64,000 bases of DNA, taken from NCBI RefSeq assembly GCF_000715075.1, contig NC_134102.1, forward strand, positions 48,617,348 to 48,681,347. Reading direction: 5' to 3'. Positions 22,281-34,603 of the stretch are shown here, piece by piece (positions within the stretch are counted from its first letter, which is position 1; the number at the start of each line of letters is the position of its first letter). The position numbers and the translations under genes are program-made. Below the pieces are notes generated by a model. The model worked only from the letters and a program-made list of their open reading frames with translations. It searched no databases and was not told the DNA's origin. The DNA comes from Nicotiana tabacum. Taxonomy: Eukaryota > Streptophyta > Magnoliopsida > Solanales > Solanaceae.

Positions 22281-24209
22281 TGTCAAGTTAAGATCAAGAT
22301 AAGTTTTCAAGTAAATATCAATATTTTTAGGTTGAGAGATCTTTATAACGATACACCATCGTACTTTTAACACGGAGTCCGATCTCGACCCGATCGGCTA
22401 AGGCATCTCACCCAAAGACATCCAATCACAACACCACCATCTGCGCGGCATGGCGTCTGATCTAGGCCCGATCGGCTAAGACGTAGCAATAATCTCATCC
22501 CAATTAAGAGCAGTAATCTCAAAACATCAATCTCATCCCAATTAAGGGGAATAATCTCAACACATCAATACGGGGATTTACCCCTCAATCACTCCTACAC
22601 CAGCACATGTAGTTTCGAGGTTAGGTTATTTTGACCTACCCTTCCTCGGTGACTAACGATACTCCCAAAAAAGTTATTATATAAAGGAGTTAAAACTTAT
22701 TTCATAATCTTTCACACATCCTTTCATTTCATTGGCACTATTGACCACAAGTGTAGTTTTCATACTTGGCATGATGACCTTATTTTATATCTCATACTCA
22801 TTTCTTTCACTTTCAAGCATCATCACAGGTTATCAACAATAAGAGCATTCGGGATTAAGACATTAAATATGTATATGAGCAATAGGAGTCTTAAGCACAA
22901 TGAGTTTTTTTCCAAAATTAAGCATAATAAACTTGCATTTGAAACATGAATTGAAGTCATAACATTTTGATATATAAACCATACTTGAATACATTCTCGA
23001 AGGAGAGCAAAATGTGATAAGAGCAATTGAAACACATTTTGAGCACATAATTTCTGACACAATGCTTATTTGGAATAACTGAATATATTACGAATGGCCT
23101 GGATCATGAGAAAATAAAAAATTAGGCCAACCACGCTTGAAACATACGAGGACATCATGGAAATCGATTATGAGAGAGAAGTTTGGCCAACATACCTCGC
23201 TTGAGCTTTCCTTAAACTACTGCAACATTCCAAAAATCCTAGCGACTTCAATCTATTAGAGACATGACAAAATCAAACCCTAATTAGGAAGAGATTCATG
23301 GGTTCTGCTCACCTAGGTATTTTACCAAGCACTAGGTGTGCAATTCGACTACAAGGTTCCTATGGCGGATTTCCTTCATCCCACAACCCATTGTTCACCC
23401 ATTTTAGTTCAACAACCTCCCCACAACCCTTGTTGGTACATGCATGCATAGGGAACAACTCCCACACCCAAGAATCATACTTCTCATTACCTACTTTCAG
23501 TCCAATCCCGAAATTGAGGGCTAGGGAGTAGAATCTTACCTCTTAGATGAAGTCCTTGTGAGTTCCTCCCTTAAATTCCAAAATCTTGAGCAAGAATTTG
23601 AAGTATGGAGATGTTAGTTCCCTTCCTTCTCTCTCTAGCTCCCTTCCTCTCTCTCTAAAATACCAGATTTTTGCCTTCTAAACGAGCCCCAATGACTTTT
23701 AATCAAAATGGGGTCGGGTTATAAAAATAGAAAATGGACCCTCCGAACTCAACTATGTGGTCGCAAAGTGGACTGTAGAACAGGTATGCGGTCCGCATAA
23801 GGGACAGCAAATTCATCCTTCAAAACTAGGCTGATCGGGTTAGGTCTGCGGTAGGTTTGCGGTCTGCAAACCAGTTATGCGGTCGCATAACGCACCGCAA
23901 AATCTTCCTCCGGAATGTTTTATGTTGAATCTGCGATGGATGTGCGTCCCGCAAAATGATTATGCGGTCCCATAGTTGACTGCAAAATGACCTCCAAAAA
24001 TTGCCTTTTTCTTTTACTCCACTCCGCGTCAGATCTGCAGTCCGCGGAGTAGTTCTGCGGGTTCATAAGGGACCACAGAAATGCCATGTTCTGCAACAAT
24101 TTTCCTTCCAACTCCCCAACTCATTGCACAACTACAACCTTTGAACATGTTAGCATACCTCGGCACCACGAAACCCTGGGTTCTTGGTAAAATTTTACGG
24201 GGCCTTACA
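22281..24209 (-). repeat. 5' LTR of chromovirus C1
   Basis: 1929 bp, beginning on the minus strand TGTAAGGCCCCGTAAAA (24209) and ending TTAACTTGACA (22281). It holds a cluster of TGCGGTCCGCATAA-like motifs at 23755-24080 and, just downstream of it, a TATAACCC block near 23720 that could be the TATA box. A pair of CCCGATCGGCTAAG repeats lies at 22390-22480. Confidence 0.8.
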
Positions 24210-27200
24210 AGATGTTAACATCTATCTGCGAGAGGCTATAAGGCTTTAGAACCTTTCACTTTCTGCACTTCTTATCGTGCGGCTTTATTTAGGCTTAAAT
24301 CATATATTTTCATTCCTTCATATTCGTTCGTACTTGATGATGAGTACTCAATATTAATTAGGCACCGGCGAGTGTGATGATGCTACATATGTGGTGTAGG
24401 ATTGTTTTCCCCGTGTTATGAGTGTAGTCTACTATTGTCACTTTGTGGAGGGGCTTCAATAAATTGTAGTCCTAGTGTTGGTGTTGCCCATGGGTACATG
24501 ACCTTACATAGTACATGGTAATACTTCACGCATTGGTCTTGGCATGGTGTTGGTGCAGAATGATATAGCAATTGCTTATGCGCCATGGTAGTCACAACCC
24601 CATGAGGAGGATTGTTTGGTTCATAACTTGGAGCTTGGTATTTGTTTCCAGCTGAGGAGAGGCATTTGGACTATGGATGTTCAGGCGTTGGCCGATAGAT
24701 TTGCTAGATTTGGTATTTTCGAGATTAGTAGAATTCTCGCTTATGTCGTTGTATAGTTATCCTTATTTGAGCGCACTAAGGCTCGTCAGTATGATGGTCT
24801 CCATTTGTTTCTTAGGGACACAGTGTTTTGAGGTGGTGCTAAGGAGGCGGTCCTTAGTGATGAGGGTGTGTTGGGACTTCAGGGCCATATTTGTGTTTCC
24901 AATGTTAATAGTTAAGGGAGATTATCCTTAAGGAGGCTCATAGTTTATGGTAATTTAGTTATTTGAGTGCTACGGAGATGTATCATGGTTTGAAGCAGCA
25001 TAATAGATTTTGGAGGTAGAGTTTCCACGGACCTTAAGGGAGTTTGATGTTATTTGGGTCATTGTGGACAATTGACTATGTCTATGCTTTTCATTCTATG
25101 ATGACTTCTTACATTTTGAGAGTTAGAACTTGACGAGAAGGGTTTGCTTGAGCTACTAAGGGAATGTGACTGCTTGATTATCATCTTGGTGTGCAATACA
25201 GTCTCGAGTTTTGGAGGTGTTAATGGATCTTTTTGTTGTTCATTGATATAATGCAGCAGATTCTTACCACATGTGGTCGAGTGTAGAGTCGGGAAAGATC
25301 AATTGATGTCATAGTGGTTATATCCAAGGCAATGTCATAGAAAAATGTTGATATGAGGTTGTACAGGTGGGTTATCTCATGTGAGAAGGTTGGAGGGTGC
25401 ATGATTTCTTATGATTTTGTATGAAGAGTTTTACCTTATATCCAATGGAATGTATATACTATGATGTGAGTCTGGATCGCATGAGGAAGATGGCATGTTT
25501 GTCCCGAGGTTGCGGGTGCATTTGGGCTGATAATTTGGGACGTATTATGGTTAATGTAGCATGAGCTTATGAGAAATTCAGCTAAGTAACTGTGTGAGAT
25601 CATGATAGCTAAGGAGGGGCAGTCATTGTGGGTTCTTGGGTTATGTGAGTATGGTTTGGAGCCAAGTGGGGAAGTCTACAATCGATAATCAGATCGCATG
25701 GTCATGTGTTATTATAGATTATGGACTAAGAGTGGATTAGTTATGACTTGAGAAGGATGACTTTAAGGATGATTTGATAAAGGAATTGATGGATGTGTGT
25801 TGTATTCACCTTATTGATATAGTGAGGTTGTGGAATGACTCAGGTTTTATATTCTTCTGCTGATGTGGTCTGCAAGGGAAAGCATTTACTCGGTCGCTTC
25901 TCTTCGGGTATTCATGTTCTAATGGAGCACTGGTTGTTCGGCATGTTTTATTGTACATTCGGGACTAGGTTAGAGTGAGTGACTCACGAGGATGGTTCTA
26001 GTGAGTTCAAGATCCAAGATGTGGAACCTAAAAATTTTCGAATTCGTTGTACGGCTAAGGATTTGAGGTTTGCGTTAGATTGTGAGAGAGACTTGGAGTA
26101 TTTATTTATCATTATTGGTTCTGCATGCAATGTGTAAGAGATGGAAGAAACAACTTTATGTTCATAAAAGGTCTCTTCAGAGCAGTTATTACGGTTTGAG
26201 GTACTATTGGGATGCATAGGAGGGAATGAAGTGGTTTATGGGTCTTAGAACGATGTGGTTTCATGTTGGGGTCACGTGAGATGAGTTTTGATTGAGGTCC
26301 ATAGTCTACTAGAAAAGGGAAGTGTTATCTTGAAGGAAAGTCAAGAGGAATTCGAAGAAGTTGGGTTAGTTTAGCAGTGGTTTGGGTCAGCATGGTAACT
26401 GGCATAATTGGTTCCTTCGGCATGATAGAGCTTTGCAGGTGCTTTTATGGCAACACCTTTTGGGTTTGGAAATCTACGTGACTTGGTTGATTTAGAGAGA
26501 TTCAGTTCTGATGCTTGGTTATGTGTAAACAAAATTCAAAGAGTTTACTATGGTTTTGACCACGACTTGCAGTTCATGTCTTCTATGGCCATTGAGAGTT
26601 TGTTGCGTGTTGTGATTTTCTCTTGAATTGAGTTAAGTGGAAAATTTTTGGTCGATGGGGTATGTATCTTATTCGTGATACAGAGTTGATAATGGGATTC
26701 TCATATTTTCAAACAATAGCATGATAGGTGCGGTGAGCCGCGTGGAACTAAGATTGAATGGATAAGGTTGCGGTTTAGTTTTGAAATAAATGTCATGAGT
26801 TCTAGATAGCATGGGAAATTTCACATGTTAAAGAGAGTGCTAGAACTATCTTGTATCACCTGAGAAGAGTGTGTGTTGAAAAAGATGCATCGTATGTTGA
26901 TTTACGGATGCTTGACTAGTACCACAGAAATCACATGGTCGATAATCATTGATGTCCAGGTTTGCTACTTGATGTGGGAGATTTATGGAAGTATTTCTCG
27001 TGATGTGATTATGTATGCTTGACGTGGCAGTCACCTAAGTGGGGGAGTTAGAGATAAGGTATGACGTTTTTGTATTCTTGAGGCTTAGAGATTGGATTCT
27101 CATAGAGGCAGACAATCCCATTGATTGTAGACTTTGGAAGTGTGTTCGGGATTTGAGAGCCAGTTGTATCTATCATGGATAGAGTCATTGTGGACTTTTG

Positions 27201-27478
27201 GATGGCTATCCATCCATTTTGGAATGATCTGAATTGATTCGGAGGCCTATTGGCAGGCCTATTGTTAATGTGTATACATTAGATTGGATTTGCTTACTCA
27301 GCACAACAATTGCTAGGGTGTGTCATCGGCTAGAGTTGATCTTATTCACGCCCTGATTTGTTCCCTGTCTTACTCTCTTAGGTTACGATGGGTTGTGACA
27401 CTATTTGACTATTCACATGCATGATGCGGTATTGTTTAGGCCTTGTGGCATTATTTGAGCTAGATGGCTCTTGAGATA
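24210..27478 (+). mobile_element. Decayed chromovirus-like relic
   Basis: The first 100 bases resemble the leader that follows chromovirus LTRs (compare 49270-49420). The part at 24667-25250 is recognisable as the region between RNase H and integrase. Beyond 25400 I cannot identify domains; only short chance ORFs exist. The last 95 bases (27384-27478) match 41845-41938, next to the start of family Y LTRs, so they belong to another relic. Confidence 0.5.
24667..25250 (+). pseudogene. Decayed RNase H-integrase junction of a chromovirus
   Basis: With frame changes I can read MDVQALADRFARFGI, a worn LRDTV...GGAKEAVLSDEGVL stretch, an ILKEAHS block that corresponds to the integrase zinc domain, and WVIVDN, corresponding to the VWVIVDRLTK block. 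There are many stops, and parts of the core are deleted. It is one of the oldest-looking pol copies in the window. Confidence 0.6.
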
Positions 27479-27620
27479 TGATAAGTGGTGATTTTACCAC
27501 TCATTTTAGTCGCTTTGCTTTAGTTTTTTTATCCTATAACTATAATATGCATTGCTAGTATTACAGGTACAATGAGTCATGAAGAGAATTGAAATCAATT
27601 GAAGTGGAATTGAGAATTGA
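27479..27620 (+). repeat. Start of a family Y LTR (fragment)
   Basis: Starts TGATAAGTGGTGATTTTACC and matches the beginning of the full LTR at 41939. Homology fades at about 27620, where the sequence becomes the end of an Athila-like internal region. The 95 bases upstream also match between the two loci. Confidence 0.7.
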
Positions 27621-28610
27621 AATCAATTAGAGGAGATCTTGGAAAATAGTCTCCAAAATGGTTTGGAGCTTGAACGATGAATTGAACATCTGCCAACCGA
27701 CTCTATGCTTGTTGCAGAAAATAAAATAGAATTAGGGTCAACCGGTGTAATTGAAACATTGGTTGCAATCGTCTCTAGTTCGGGGGAAGAAGAGGATGTC
27801 AAAATCCGATTTTTTTTGCAATTTGGGAAGTTGATGTATCATTCCAAGAATTTTTCAAATTTGGGAATTTTTTGGTGATATGGAAATTGAGCCATATGAA
27901 TCCATGTGGGAGTTCAAAGAAGAAAGACAAGAGACATACATCTTGCAATTTGAAAGTTCAAGATGACAAAATGACATGTCTCAAATGAAACCCAAGAAAT
28001 GCAAAATGAAGCAAATGCCGTTCGGCCTGTTCATCTTCATACTACTCCCCGCCGCTCGTGTTCAAAAACTTGAGTCCATGTTTGGTGACCAATTCATATC
28101 TTCCAAGTGGTGAAGTTGGTAGTTGTCGTGCCACGACACTAAATGCGGCACTTGGCGGGAGGCAGCCCATTTCAATTCATTTTTAAAATTTTCCTTTTTA
28201 TAATAGTTTATTATATTATTTTTGACTAATCTACGAAGTTTCACATTTTTTGAAGTTGAATTGAGCAGGTTGAGGTGTTGGAGACAAGCCAAAATAGTGG
28301 CTGCCCAGTTCTACCTATCTGACATCTAGTGCAACCGAACATGCGAAAACAATGGGCAGATGCGGAACCGCAGAAGCATTCAGCCTATCGCAGATGCACA
28401 TTTTGCGCCGAAGCAGAAATAGAACTACAGAAGCGGTTAAATGCACGCATGTGCAGCTTTTCGGGTTTGTGTAATGAACCAGTCCCTTCTTCCATCAGGT
28501 AATACCATCCCACTTTCACTCTCAACTCCCATCCATAGCCCTTCTCATCTCTCGCACAACTGCTCCTCATACCCTACTGGTCATACACAGGCAACTCAGG
28601 TACACTCTTC

Positions 28611-28647
<37 letters not shown>

Positions 28648-29348
28648 ACTTCTATTTTCTTCATTATCTCTTCTTCTTCTCTATCTTCACCATAACTATA
28701 CTTGTAAACCCCTCTTCCCCTCTCGATCAGTGTTAGTTTTAGGGATGAGGAAATTGGTTGAGAGTGTAATTGTGTACTGTGTGTTGTTGTAACACTAAAA
28801 AATTGGAGAAGTCTGATTACTCCATTGGATTAAAGGATCAAAGCTCTATCGTTGATTGCTAAGTTTTTGATGAATTGTTTGAGATACATTTAGATTCTAG
28901 TTGTCTTAAAATCATGTGTAACCAACTCTCTTGTTTATGTATTGCACTAACTTAGAAGTCTTGAGTATAAATTTGTACCAAAATCTTGATTTAAGTTAAG
29001 AAAAAGTCAACAGTTTTCTATGTCACAGATGCGGAACCACGCATGCAGTGAAACTCCTGCAGTTACGATGTTCTGTTGAATAGTGAAGCATCACAGAAGC
29101 AAAACATTTTCTGTAGAAGCGGTGCCACACCTACGATGGTTTTTTCGCAGGAGCGATGACTGTATTATTTTCTCCAAGAAAGTAGCTTTGAAACTGAAGC
29201 TTCCGGAACCCGTTTAGCTTTATTCTTTGGCTAAATTGTAGTATTTTAAATTGCTTAACATGAATTTAATGCCCGACTAATTTGGTTTTGATTTTTTAGG
29301 TACTTTGAGCCTTTAAAATGGATCCTAACATGAAAGAAAATGCGGCAT
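27621..29348 (+). mobile_element. Athila-like 3' relic without coding capacity
   Basis: A block near 28115-28170 (GTCGTGCCACGACACTAAAT, then GCGCTTGG-like and GGAGGCAGCCCAT) is the kind of sequence I associate with the end of Athila-like pol. Downstream lie AT-rich sequence, two clusters of GCAGATGCGG-like motifs (28340-28450 and 29025-29150) and a TC microsatellite (28613-28644). Nothing in this stretch looks like an intact gene. Confidence 0.45.
28613..28644. repeat. (TC)n microsatellite
   Basis: About 16 dinucleotide units in a pyrimidine-rich stretch. It lies in non-coding relic sequence between two TGCGG motif clusters. Confidence 0.9.
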
Positions 29349-30733
29349 TAATAGTAGGCTATGATCTCGTATTTTAATCGCTTATTGCACCCTAATTCAC
29401 TGCAGTTTAATTGTGTTTGAGCTTTAATTGGTAGTATTTTGTACTTATTGTATGTTTTATGCCTTGTAGGAGTGATTTCGAGTTATGTAGATGTTGTGGA
29501 ACTAATTCGAGCTATTTGGAGCTTTGAAGTCTGAGTAAAAGCCCAAAGGATTAAGTCGGGATCGTGTTCAGGGGTCGAGGATCAATTATGGACGTCAAAA
29601 ATCAAGGAATAAGCAATAGCTCAAGAAATGAACTAGTGTGACGCACTGGGCGACGGAGCAGTGTAATTTTGTGTCAGAAATTGACAAAGTTCAGAGGATG
29701 GGTTTCTGTGGTCTAACAAGAAAAAGTACTAATGCTACGCACAGTGTGACGCATGAAAAGCAATAAGTTTGCAGGTTTTCCTATTTCGGCTAGGAAAGGG
29801 TGATTTCATTTAGGTCCGACCCTACTTGGCATAAATACATGGAAAATATTATTTTCTGGACTTTTGACATACTTTAGACCTAAAGAAGCCAAGGAGGAGT
29901 TGGAGAAGCAAAAGCACAAGGATTTCATTATTCCCTCCTCACTCAAGACCCGAGTTTGGATTGAATTTATGTTTTCCTATACTTTAATTTTATTTGTGAT
30001 GAATTGCTCCATATGTATGGAGTAGTTCTCTTTAGGGTTTGATGGATTTGGTATATTGATGATTGTTAGTGGATTATAACTCTAGTTTTATGTATTGAAT
30101 CATTTTTGGATGATTTAATTGTTGCATCTATATTCACTAGTTCATTTAATCGAGAGAGGCATAACTTGTGATATCTTTGCATTATATTGTTGGTTGAGTT
30201 CATTAATTCTTCTTAGTAATCGAAAGAGGCTAGTTGAATCATTGATTAAACCTAGTTAGGAGGATAATCGAGAGAGGTTCTCCTAAAGACCAATCCACTA
30301 CGCATTCTTGCATATCTTCACGTGCTTAAATTGGTTCATCTTGTAAGGTTAAAACTTAATCGAGAGAGGAGTTTTTGCTGAACGTTTGAACTAACAATTG
30401 AGTGAATTAGAGAGACTCACTTGAACATTAGAAGTGAATTATCTAGAGTTAGATCCCAAATAATTATCTTGTACCTATCATATCAAAACCCTATATTCTC
30501 CCACTGATAACTTTCTTTGCTTATTCCTTTTTTTGATTGTCTTTAGTCAATAGCTTTAGACTCTTAGTTAATTTTAGTTAAAAATCATCTAAATCTAAAT
30601 TGTTGATCATCTTGGATAGCAATCAAGCTAGAAACTATGAGAATACTGTTTAAATCCAATCCTTGTGGATATGATATTATACTATACTATATTTGATTAG
30701 CGAGCATAATTTAAGTGCGTTTCGAGCTCGTTA
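29349..30733 (+). repeat. 5' LTR of element D
   Basis: 1385 bp. The 5' end reads TAATAGTAGGCT instead of TGATGGTAGGC, and the 3' end reads GAGCTCGTTA instead of GAGCTCGTCA. Both canonical TG and CA ends have mutated, which suggests an old insertion. A GC motif cluster lies at 29635-29760, upstream of a worn TATA (29830). Confidence 0.8.
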
Positions 30734-30738
30734 AATTT

Positions 30739-30756
30739 TGGCATCGTTGCCAAGGA
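30739..30756 (+). other. Primer-binding site of element D
   Basis: TGGCATCGTTGCCAAGGA, close to the TGGCGCCGTTGCCGGGGA site that Athila elements use (Asp tRNA type). The differences fit C-to-T and G-to-A decay. Confidence 0.75.
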
Positions 30757-30820
30757 TTGGCAATCAATAGTGTTTTAAATAGTTTATAGTGCTAATTTAG
30801 GAATTTTTCTTTTATTTTAT

Positions 30821-33772
30821 TGTAAGGCCCCGTAAACCTTTTCCTAAAAACTCCGATTCCATGATGCCGAAGTAGGCGTAGAGGTTAATAATAGTAGAAA
30901 TTCTTTGGATTGAACAGTGCGCTGGAGAGTTGAAGGAAAATGTTGGGCAGAAGTAGGCATTTCTGCGGTCCGTTCTACAACCACAGAAGCACTCTGCGGA
31001 CCGTAGAATGACCGCAAAGTGGAGCATTCTTTTGGGCCATTTTTGCAGCCCATTATGTGACCGCATAACCATTTCACGAGCCGCACTCTTGTCGCCTATC
31101 CCACTTTGGTATTTTTCGGAGGGAGGTTCTGCGGTGCATTATGCGACCGTAGAACAGGTCTGCGGGCCGCAGACCTAGTCGATTCCTTTCTAGTTTTGGC
31201 ACCCAAATTTCACGATCATTTTGCGGACCGCATAATCATTATGCGACCGCAGAACCTGTTCCGAAGCTTCATTTTTTATTTTTTTAAAACCCGTCCCTAC
31301 TTCGTTAAATACACGCTTTGGGCCATTTTTTTAAATCTAAAATCTGATATTTTAGAGTGAGAGAGAGTGCCCTAGAGTGAGAAGGTGTTCCTCAATTATT
31401 GTTCTTCAATTCTTGCTCAAATTTTGGAAAACTAAGAAGGGAAACTCACTAGGTCTTCATCCTAGAGGTAAGATTCTACACCCTAACCCTCAATTTCGAA
31501 TTTTGTCTAGAATTGGATAATTAGCAAGATAATTTTGGGCATGAGAGTTGTCCATCTTACATGCATGTGTTATCAAAGGGTGTAGGAAGATTGTTTTGCT
31601 AAAAATAGTAAAGAATGGGTTGTGGGATGAAGGAATCCTCCATAACAAGACCTTGAAACCTTAATACACACATAGTATTTGATAAAATGCTCAAATGAGC
31701 TAGAACCATGATCATCCTCCTAATTTTGATTCAATTTGTTACATTTTCAAAATAGATTGAAGTTGCTAAGTTTTTCGAAATATTTTAGAGTGTAAGGAAG
31801 CTAAATTGAGGTATGTTGGCTAAACTTTCTCTCTTAGAATCGAATTTTATAATGTCCCCATGAGTTTCAAAGTATGGGTTGCGTATTAAAATTTTATGGC
31901 TTTGAATCGTGTTTCAAATGAAAGCTAGTATGCCAAATTGTGTGAGAAAATCTCAATATTCTTAAGACTCTTAATTTCTCATATGTGTACCTAAAGTCTT
32001 GATTGGAAATGTCTTATTGTTGATAATCTATAAAGATGGTTGGAAATAAAATAATTGAATTGGGGGGGTATAGTGTGTGGCCAACATGCCAATAATTTAA
32101 GTTATGATTGTGGCTAGTAGTGCAAATAATTTGAGAGAATGCGATAAAGAATATGAAATGAGCCTCGATTCAATTTTTTAAAAATGATTTCAAAAATAGA
32201 ATTGCCTAGAAGCTTTTGTACTCAATTCATGTCCATAAGTGGCTGCTTTAACTAATGCTTTGCTTTACAAATATATCCCGTATGATTCGAGTTCTTACAT
32301 ACTCAGGTGTTGAAATTGTATATTGTCATTTTTGGGAAAGAGTATTGCAAGAATAAATGGCGTATTGATTGCTTATGATTTTGATGTGTGCTTGTATTGC
32401 TGGTCGGTATGCCCCATTATTTGGGAAGAAACCTTTTGTGTTTAAAGTTACCATTACTAATAAATTTGAGTTATATGATTGCTTAAATATTCTATATGTT
32501 GATATTTGATGGTGATCTTTGAAATGGAAAGAGTTGAAAGTGTGAAATATGAAATATGGCCACCGTGCCAGAAATAAAGAATCTTATGAATGGCCAAATG
32601 AGCCAAGGAAATATTGTTGTTGTGAGTGTCTGGAAATACTAATAAGAACTTATACAATGTGAAAAATATTGAGGTGAGTACAGTTGTATTTATGTTACCT
32701 TTGTGTACAAATCAAATCAAAAAAAATATTTTTGGGAGCATCACTAGCAAAGCCGAGGAAGGGTGGGTCATAAGGCCCACACCTGAAACTACACGTCCCA
32801 GTGTAGGGGTGGATTGTGATATTATTCCCCTTAATTGGGATGAAAGTGGTAACAATTGTGGATTGGAAACTTCAACCCACACTGCATATGTGGGAATATG
32901 GCCTAGCTGATCAGGTGGAGATCGGACGCCATGTTACGCACATGGTGGTACTACTCTTGGTAACAACTTTCTTTCGCATCACCTGTCAAACCACATTGTC
33001 CGTGGGGAGATGGCCTAGCCGATCGGGCGTGATCGGACTTCGTGCTAACAAAGGTGGTATATCAGTGCTAATGATCTCCCAACCAAAAATTGTATATGAA
33101 GTTCGTATTTTAAAAATTATTATGTTTTAACTGGACATTTGGATATTGTTGATTGTGACTTGCTGTTTCTATGTGTTGCCTTTTCTTATATGGGCATTCT
33201 ATTTTGAAAGAGGACTTTTAGCTATACATACTAGTGCTATTCGACAGTACTAACATCCCTTTTGCTAGGGGCGTTGCATCTTTAATGGATGCAGGTGGTT
33301 CTACAGCAAGCGACATTGATCGGTGATAGCAGTACACTCTTTTCAGCTGATTTGGTGAACCCCATTTCATTTCGGAGTCATGTATCTTTTATTTCTCATG
33401 TACTGTGTTTTGAGGTATAGCTGGGGCCTTATTGCCGGCATTTCCATATTACTCTTCTATTGTACTTAGAGGCTCCGTAGACAAGTTATGGGTTGTGGTT
33501 GATGTTGGTAATTGAACTAGAAATGTTGGTATTTGGAAATCATGTATTTTTTTATTACTTCTATAAACTCGTAATATTTTGGAAATTATGAATCAAGCTT
33601 CTAATGGGAATGAAATGGAAGTTGTTAATAAAATTTTTTCAGTGTTTGATTAGTGGAGTACATCTCCTATTTATTCATGGATGAGTTTGGGTAGAAGGAA
33701 ATCTAACAGTCTTGCTCGGCCGGGCTCTCTCGGTTGAGCGCCGGTCGCGCTCCTCGAGTTTGGGGCGTGACA
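30821..33772 (+). repeat. Solo chromovirus LTR in the leader of D, with target-site duplication
   Basis: 2952 bp from TGTAAGGCCCCGT to TTTGGGGCGTGACA. It is flanked by TTTATTTTAT on both sides (30811-30820 and 33773-33782), which contains the 5-bp duplication TTTAT. No gag-pol, PBS or PPT is present, and the leader of D resumes after it, so it is a solo LTR left by LTR-LTR recombination. It is the same family as the C1 LTR. It holds TGCGG/CCGCA motifs at 30960-31260 and a TAAATACACG block near 31306. Confidence 0.85.
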
Positions 33773-33842
33773 TTTATTTTATTTTTGTCTTTTTATGTTT
33801 GGTGTTGTTGACTGTGCACAGGTTACATGTTTAGATTGGTGC

Positions 33843-34255
33843 ATGACTCGAGCCTCTGTGAAAGAAGTGCTACCATACGAGCCAGAGATAGAAAAACAAC
33901 TACGACAACTGAGAAAGGAAAGAAAACTCACTGAGACATCAGAAAAGGTTGGGCAATCCTCAACCAAAGAACTTATGGTTGGAAACGGTGAGGATAATGT
34001 AGATTTGGCTATGAGAGAAGCAGCCCAACGACGAGAACAAGCTATACGGGATGCTGAAGAAGCAGCTATTAGAGATGCATAGATTATCTACGAAGAAGAG
34101 AGGGGTCATAGAATTGCTCAAAATCAACCTTTTGGTGCAGACCAGTTCGGAAATATAGCTCTCATGCCTGGGAGACCACTTGGCGATTATGCTAGACCGG
34201 TCTACAATCAAGGTTTATCAAGTCTTAGACCACCTCCAATTGCAGCAAACAATTT
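33843..34255 (+). pseudogene. N-terminal gag fragment of element D
   Basis: Starts at the ATG at 33843 (MTRASVKEV), chosen because upstream residues are leader. A Lys/Glu-rich coiled coil spans residues 15-80. A stop at 34081 is followed in the same frame by the family motif GRPLGDYARPVYNQ and then PPPIAANNF. The Retrotrans_gag core should follow at this point, but the sequence becomes unrelated at about 34255. Confidence 0.7.
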
Positions 34256-34603
34256 TGTATTACTATTAAAGAGATAAAAATAACATAAACTAAAAACTGC
34301 TTAAAAAAATACAAAAGTGACTAATCCACAACTACACCAACAATCATAAAACAAGCCCGGCAAGGGCATATGATCATCCATAATGATAAGACAAGCCCTG
34401 CAAGGGCACACAATATCAATACAAACTCAAATCCCGGCAAGGGCATATGTCAAGCATAAATGTAAAAATAAAGTGTACTCCTAAGTTCCACCCCAACTAA
34501 AAATGTTGCACTGTCCTCATTGTACAATATCAAAACGAAATATGACAAGTTTGAGGGTCTCCCTGAAGTCTGCATCAGATTAGCAGACATCGAGTAAGGC
34601 TCA
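34256..34603 (-). other. 3' flank of the transposon-protein gene with GCAAGGGCA repeats
   Basis: Three copies of a CCCGGCAAGGGCAT-like block occur at about 34348, 34394 and 34432, spaced roughly 40-46 bp. There is no gene. The orientation is inferred from the adjacent minus-strand gene. Confidence 0.45.

Larger units (their letters stand above)
20060..24209 (-). mobile_element. Chromovirus C1 (Tekay/Del-like), internally deleted
   Basis: On the minus strand: 5' LTR (24209-22281), a worn primer-binding site, the start of gag, then a direct jump into RT and RNase H, ending at 20060 where X1 begins. The rest of gag, protease and the whole integrase are missing from the window. The 5' LTR is the same family as the solo LTR at 30821-33772. 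Confidence 0.75.
29349..34255 (+). mobile_element. Athila-like element D (X family), truncated, carrying a solo LTR
   Basis: 5' LTR (29349-30733), primer-binding site (30739-30756), leader interrupted by a solo LTR (30821-33772), then gag from 33843 to about 34255, where the element stops abruptly next to an unrelated minus-strand gene. This is the only X-family copy here with a primer-binding site. Confidence 0.75.

Noticed and set aside
28441..28695. Ser-rich plus-strand ORF
   Set aside because: Formed mainly by the TC microsatellite and flanking pyrimidine tracts.
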